From DASQFU01 sp035632955 (lineage in GTDB: Bacteria; Eisenbacteria; RBG-16-71-46): a DNA stretch of 15,250 nucleotides. Location of the stretch: assembly GCA_035632955.1 (NCBI GenBank), contig DASQFU010000214.1:1-15250 (forward strand), given 5' to 3'. The notes under the pieces were generated by a model that worked only from the letters and a program-made list of their open reading frames with translations, was not told the origin of the DNA and made no database searches. A program made the translations under genes and the position numbers. Of this stretch, positions 14,896 to 15,250 are shown one piece after another; within the stretch, counting starts at the first letter, position 1; each line of letters opens with the position of its first letter.

Positions 14896-15250
14896 GACGC
14901 TGTTCCTTCTCGAGCGATGGCCAGTCCTGACCTTCGACACTTCAAATAGTGTGCTTGACCCGCCTTCGTGGACATCTTCCGAAAGGCGGATACGATGTCC
15001 AACATGCAAGCCATCTGTACTGCGCCCAAATGCTCAGTTCGAGCCTATCATCGCCTTGGGGCCAGATGGGACGACATGGATTGCGAAAAGACCCGGACGC
15101 AGTGTCGATCCCCGCTGCGCCAGCCCCTCGAGGGATTACGGCACAAGGCCAGCATCTCGCGGGTTTTCTCGACTTCGGCAACGAGCCACTCGAGGCCCCG
15201 TGCGGTCGAGGGATGGCTTACACATGAAATGTGGGGACGTAGGGGTATGG
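14896..15250. other. No supported gene; promoter-like and hairpin sequence after the metalloprotease
   Basis: This 355-bp stretch is visibly less GC-rich than the genes before it. Several short frames stay open, including one from ATG 14995 to the window edge (85 codons), but none has a ribosome site, coherent composition or recognisable domain. CCGCCTT (14960-14966) and AAGGCGG (14983-14989) form a 7-bp inverted repeat with a 16-nt loop and no following T-run. TGGACA (14969-14974), a 16-nt spacer and TACGAT (14991-14996) resemble a promoter. ACACT (14937-14941) and AGTGT (14948-14952) form a minor 5-bp inverted repeat. It may be the 5' region of a gene or RNA lying beyond the window, or decayed sequence. 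Confidence 0.4.

Noticed and set aside
14995..15250. Possible partial gene open to the window edge
   Set aside because: No ribosome site, the candidate -10 overlaps its ATG, and the peptide has no recognisable pattern; too little evidence to call.

Overview
High-GC bacterial chromosome, most likely from a Gram-negative, deep-branching FCB-type lineage. The best clue is a C-terminal tail of about 90 residues shared by the two large secreted proteins at 5550-7775 and 12994-14895. It has a P-x-P-F/M start, a -D-G-x-D-D-x-G- turn, A-G-I/V-Y and a final basic-hydrophobic strand, and it resembles the FlgD-Ig-like or type IX-like sorting tails common in Candidatus Eisenbacteria and relatives. A third, decayed copy lies at 8660-8760. 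The taxonomic call is an inference from this style of protein; no rRNA or marker gene is present.

Layout. 1-282 (minus): 5' part of a small unrecognised protein leaving the window. 501-3934 (plus): secreted M1 aminopeptidase, a small membrane protein, and a short HExxH protein; the last two overlap by 4 bp. 3881-7775 (minus): a secreted serine hydrolase with a sorting tail, followed after 1 nt by a lipid-kinase/PAP2-phosphatase fusion. 7861-8652 (plus): polytopic membrane protein of unknown function. 8653-8948: intergenic, with the frameshifted relic of a sorting-tail gene on the minus strand. 8949-12800 (minus): sulfate-type ABC importer operon in the order binding protein, permease, ATPase; the ATPase carries two extra C-terminal universal-stress-protein-like domains. 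12994-14895 (plus): secreted metzincin-like metalloprotease with a sorting tail. 14896-15250: no supportable gene, but promoter-like and hairpin sequence.

How the genes fit together. The exported hydrolases (M1 aminopeptidase, lipase-like hydrolase, metalloprotease) suggest a cell that degrades external or envelope protein and lipid. The hydrolase and kinase/phosphatase pair may act together in lipid turnover. The ABC operon imports an oxyanion, probably sulfate or thiosulfate, with a homodimeric permease and an ATPase whose extension could sense nucleotide or stress.

The most unusual items are the ATPase-USP-USP fusion, the kinase-then-PAP2 domain order, the membrane protein/HExxH pair, the relic sorting domain, and the apparently leaderless metalloprotease gene whose start codon sits in an inverted repeat. 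No CRISPR array, tRNA, rRNA, transposase or attachment site was seen. No complete, convincing new multi-gene system is evident.
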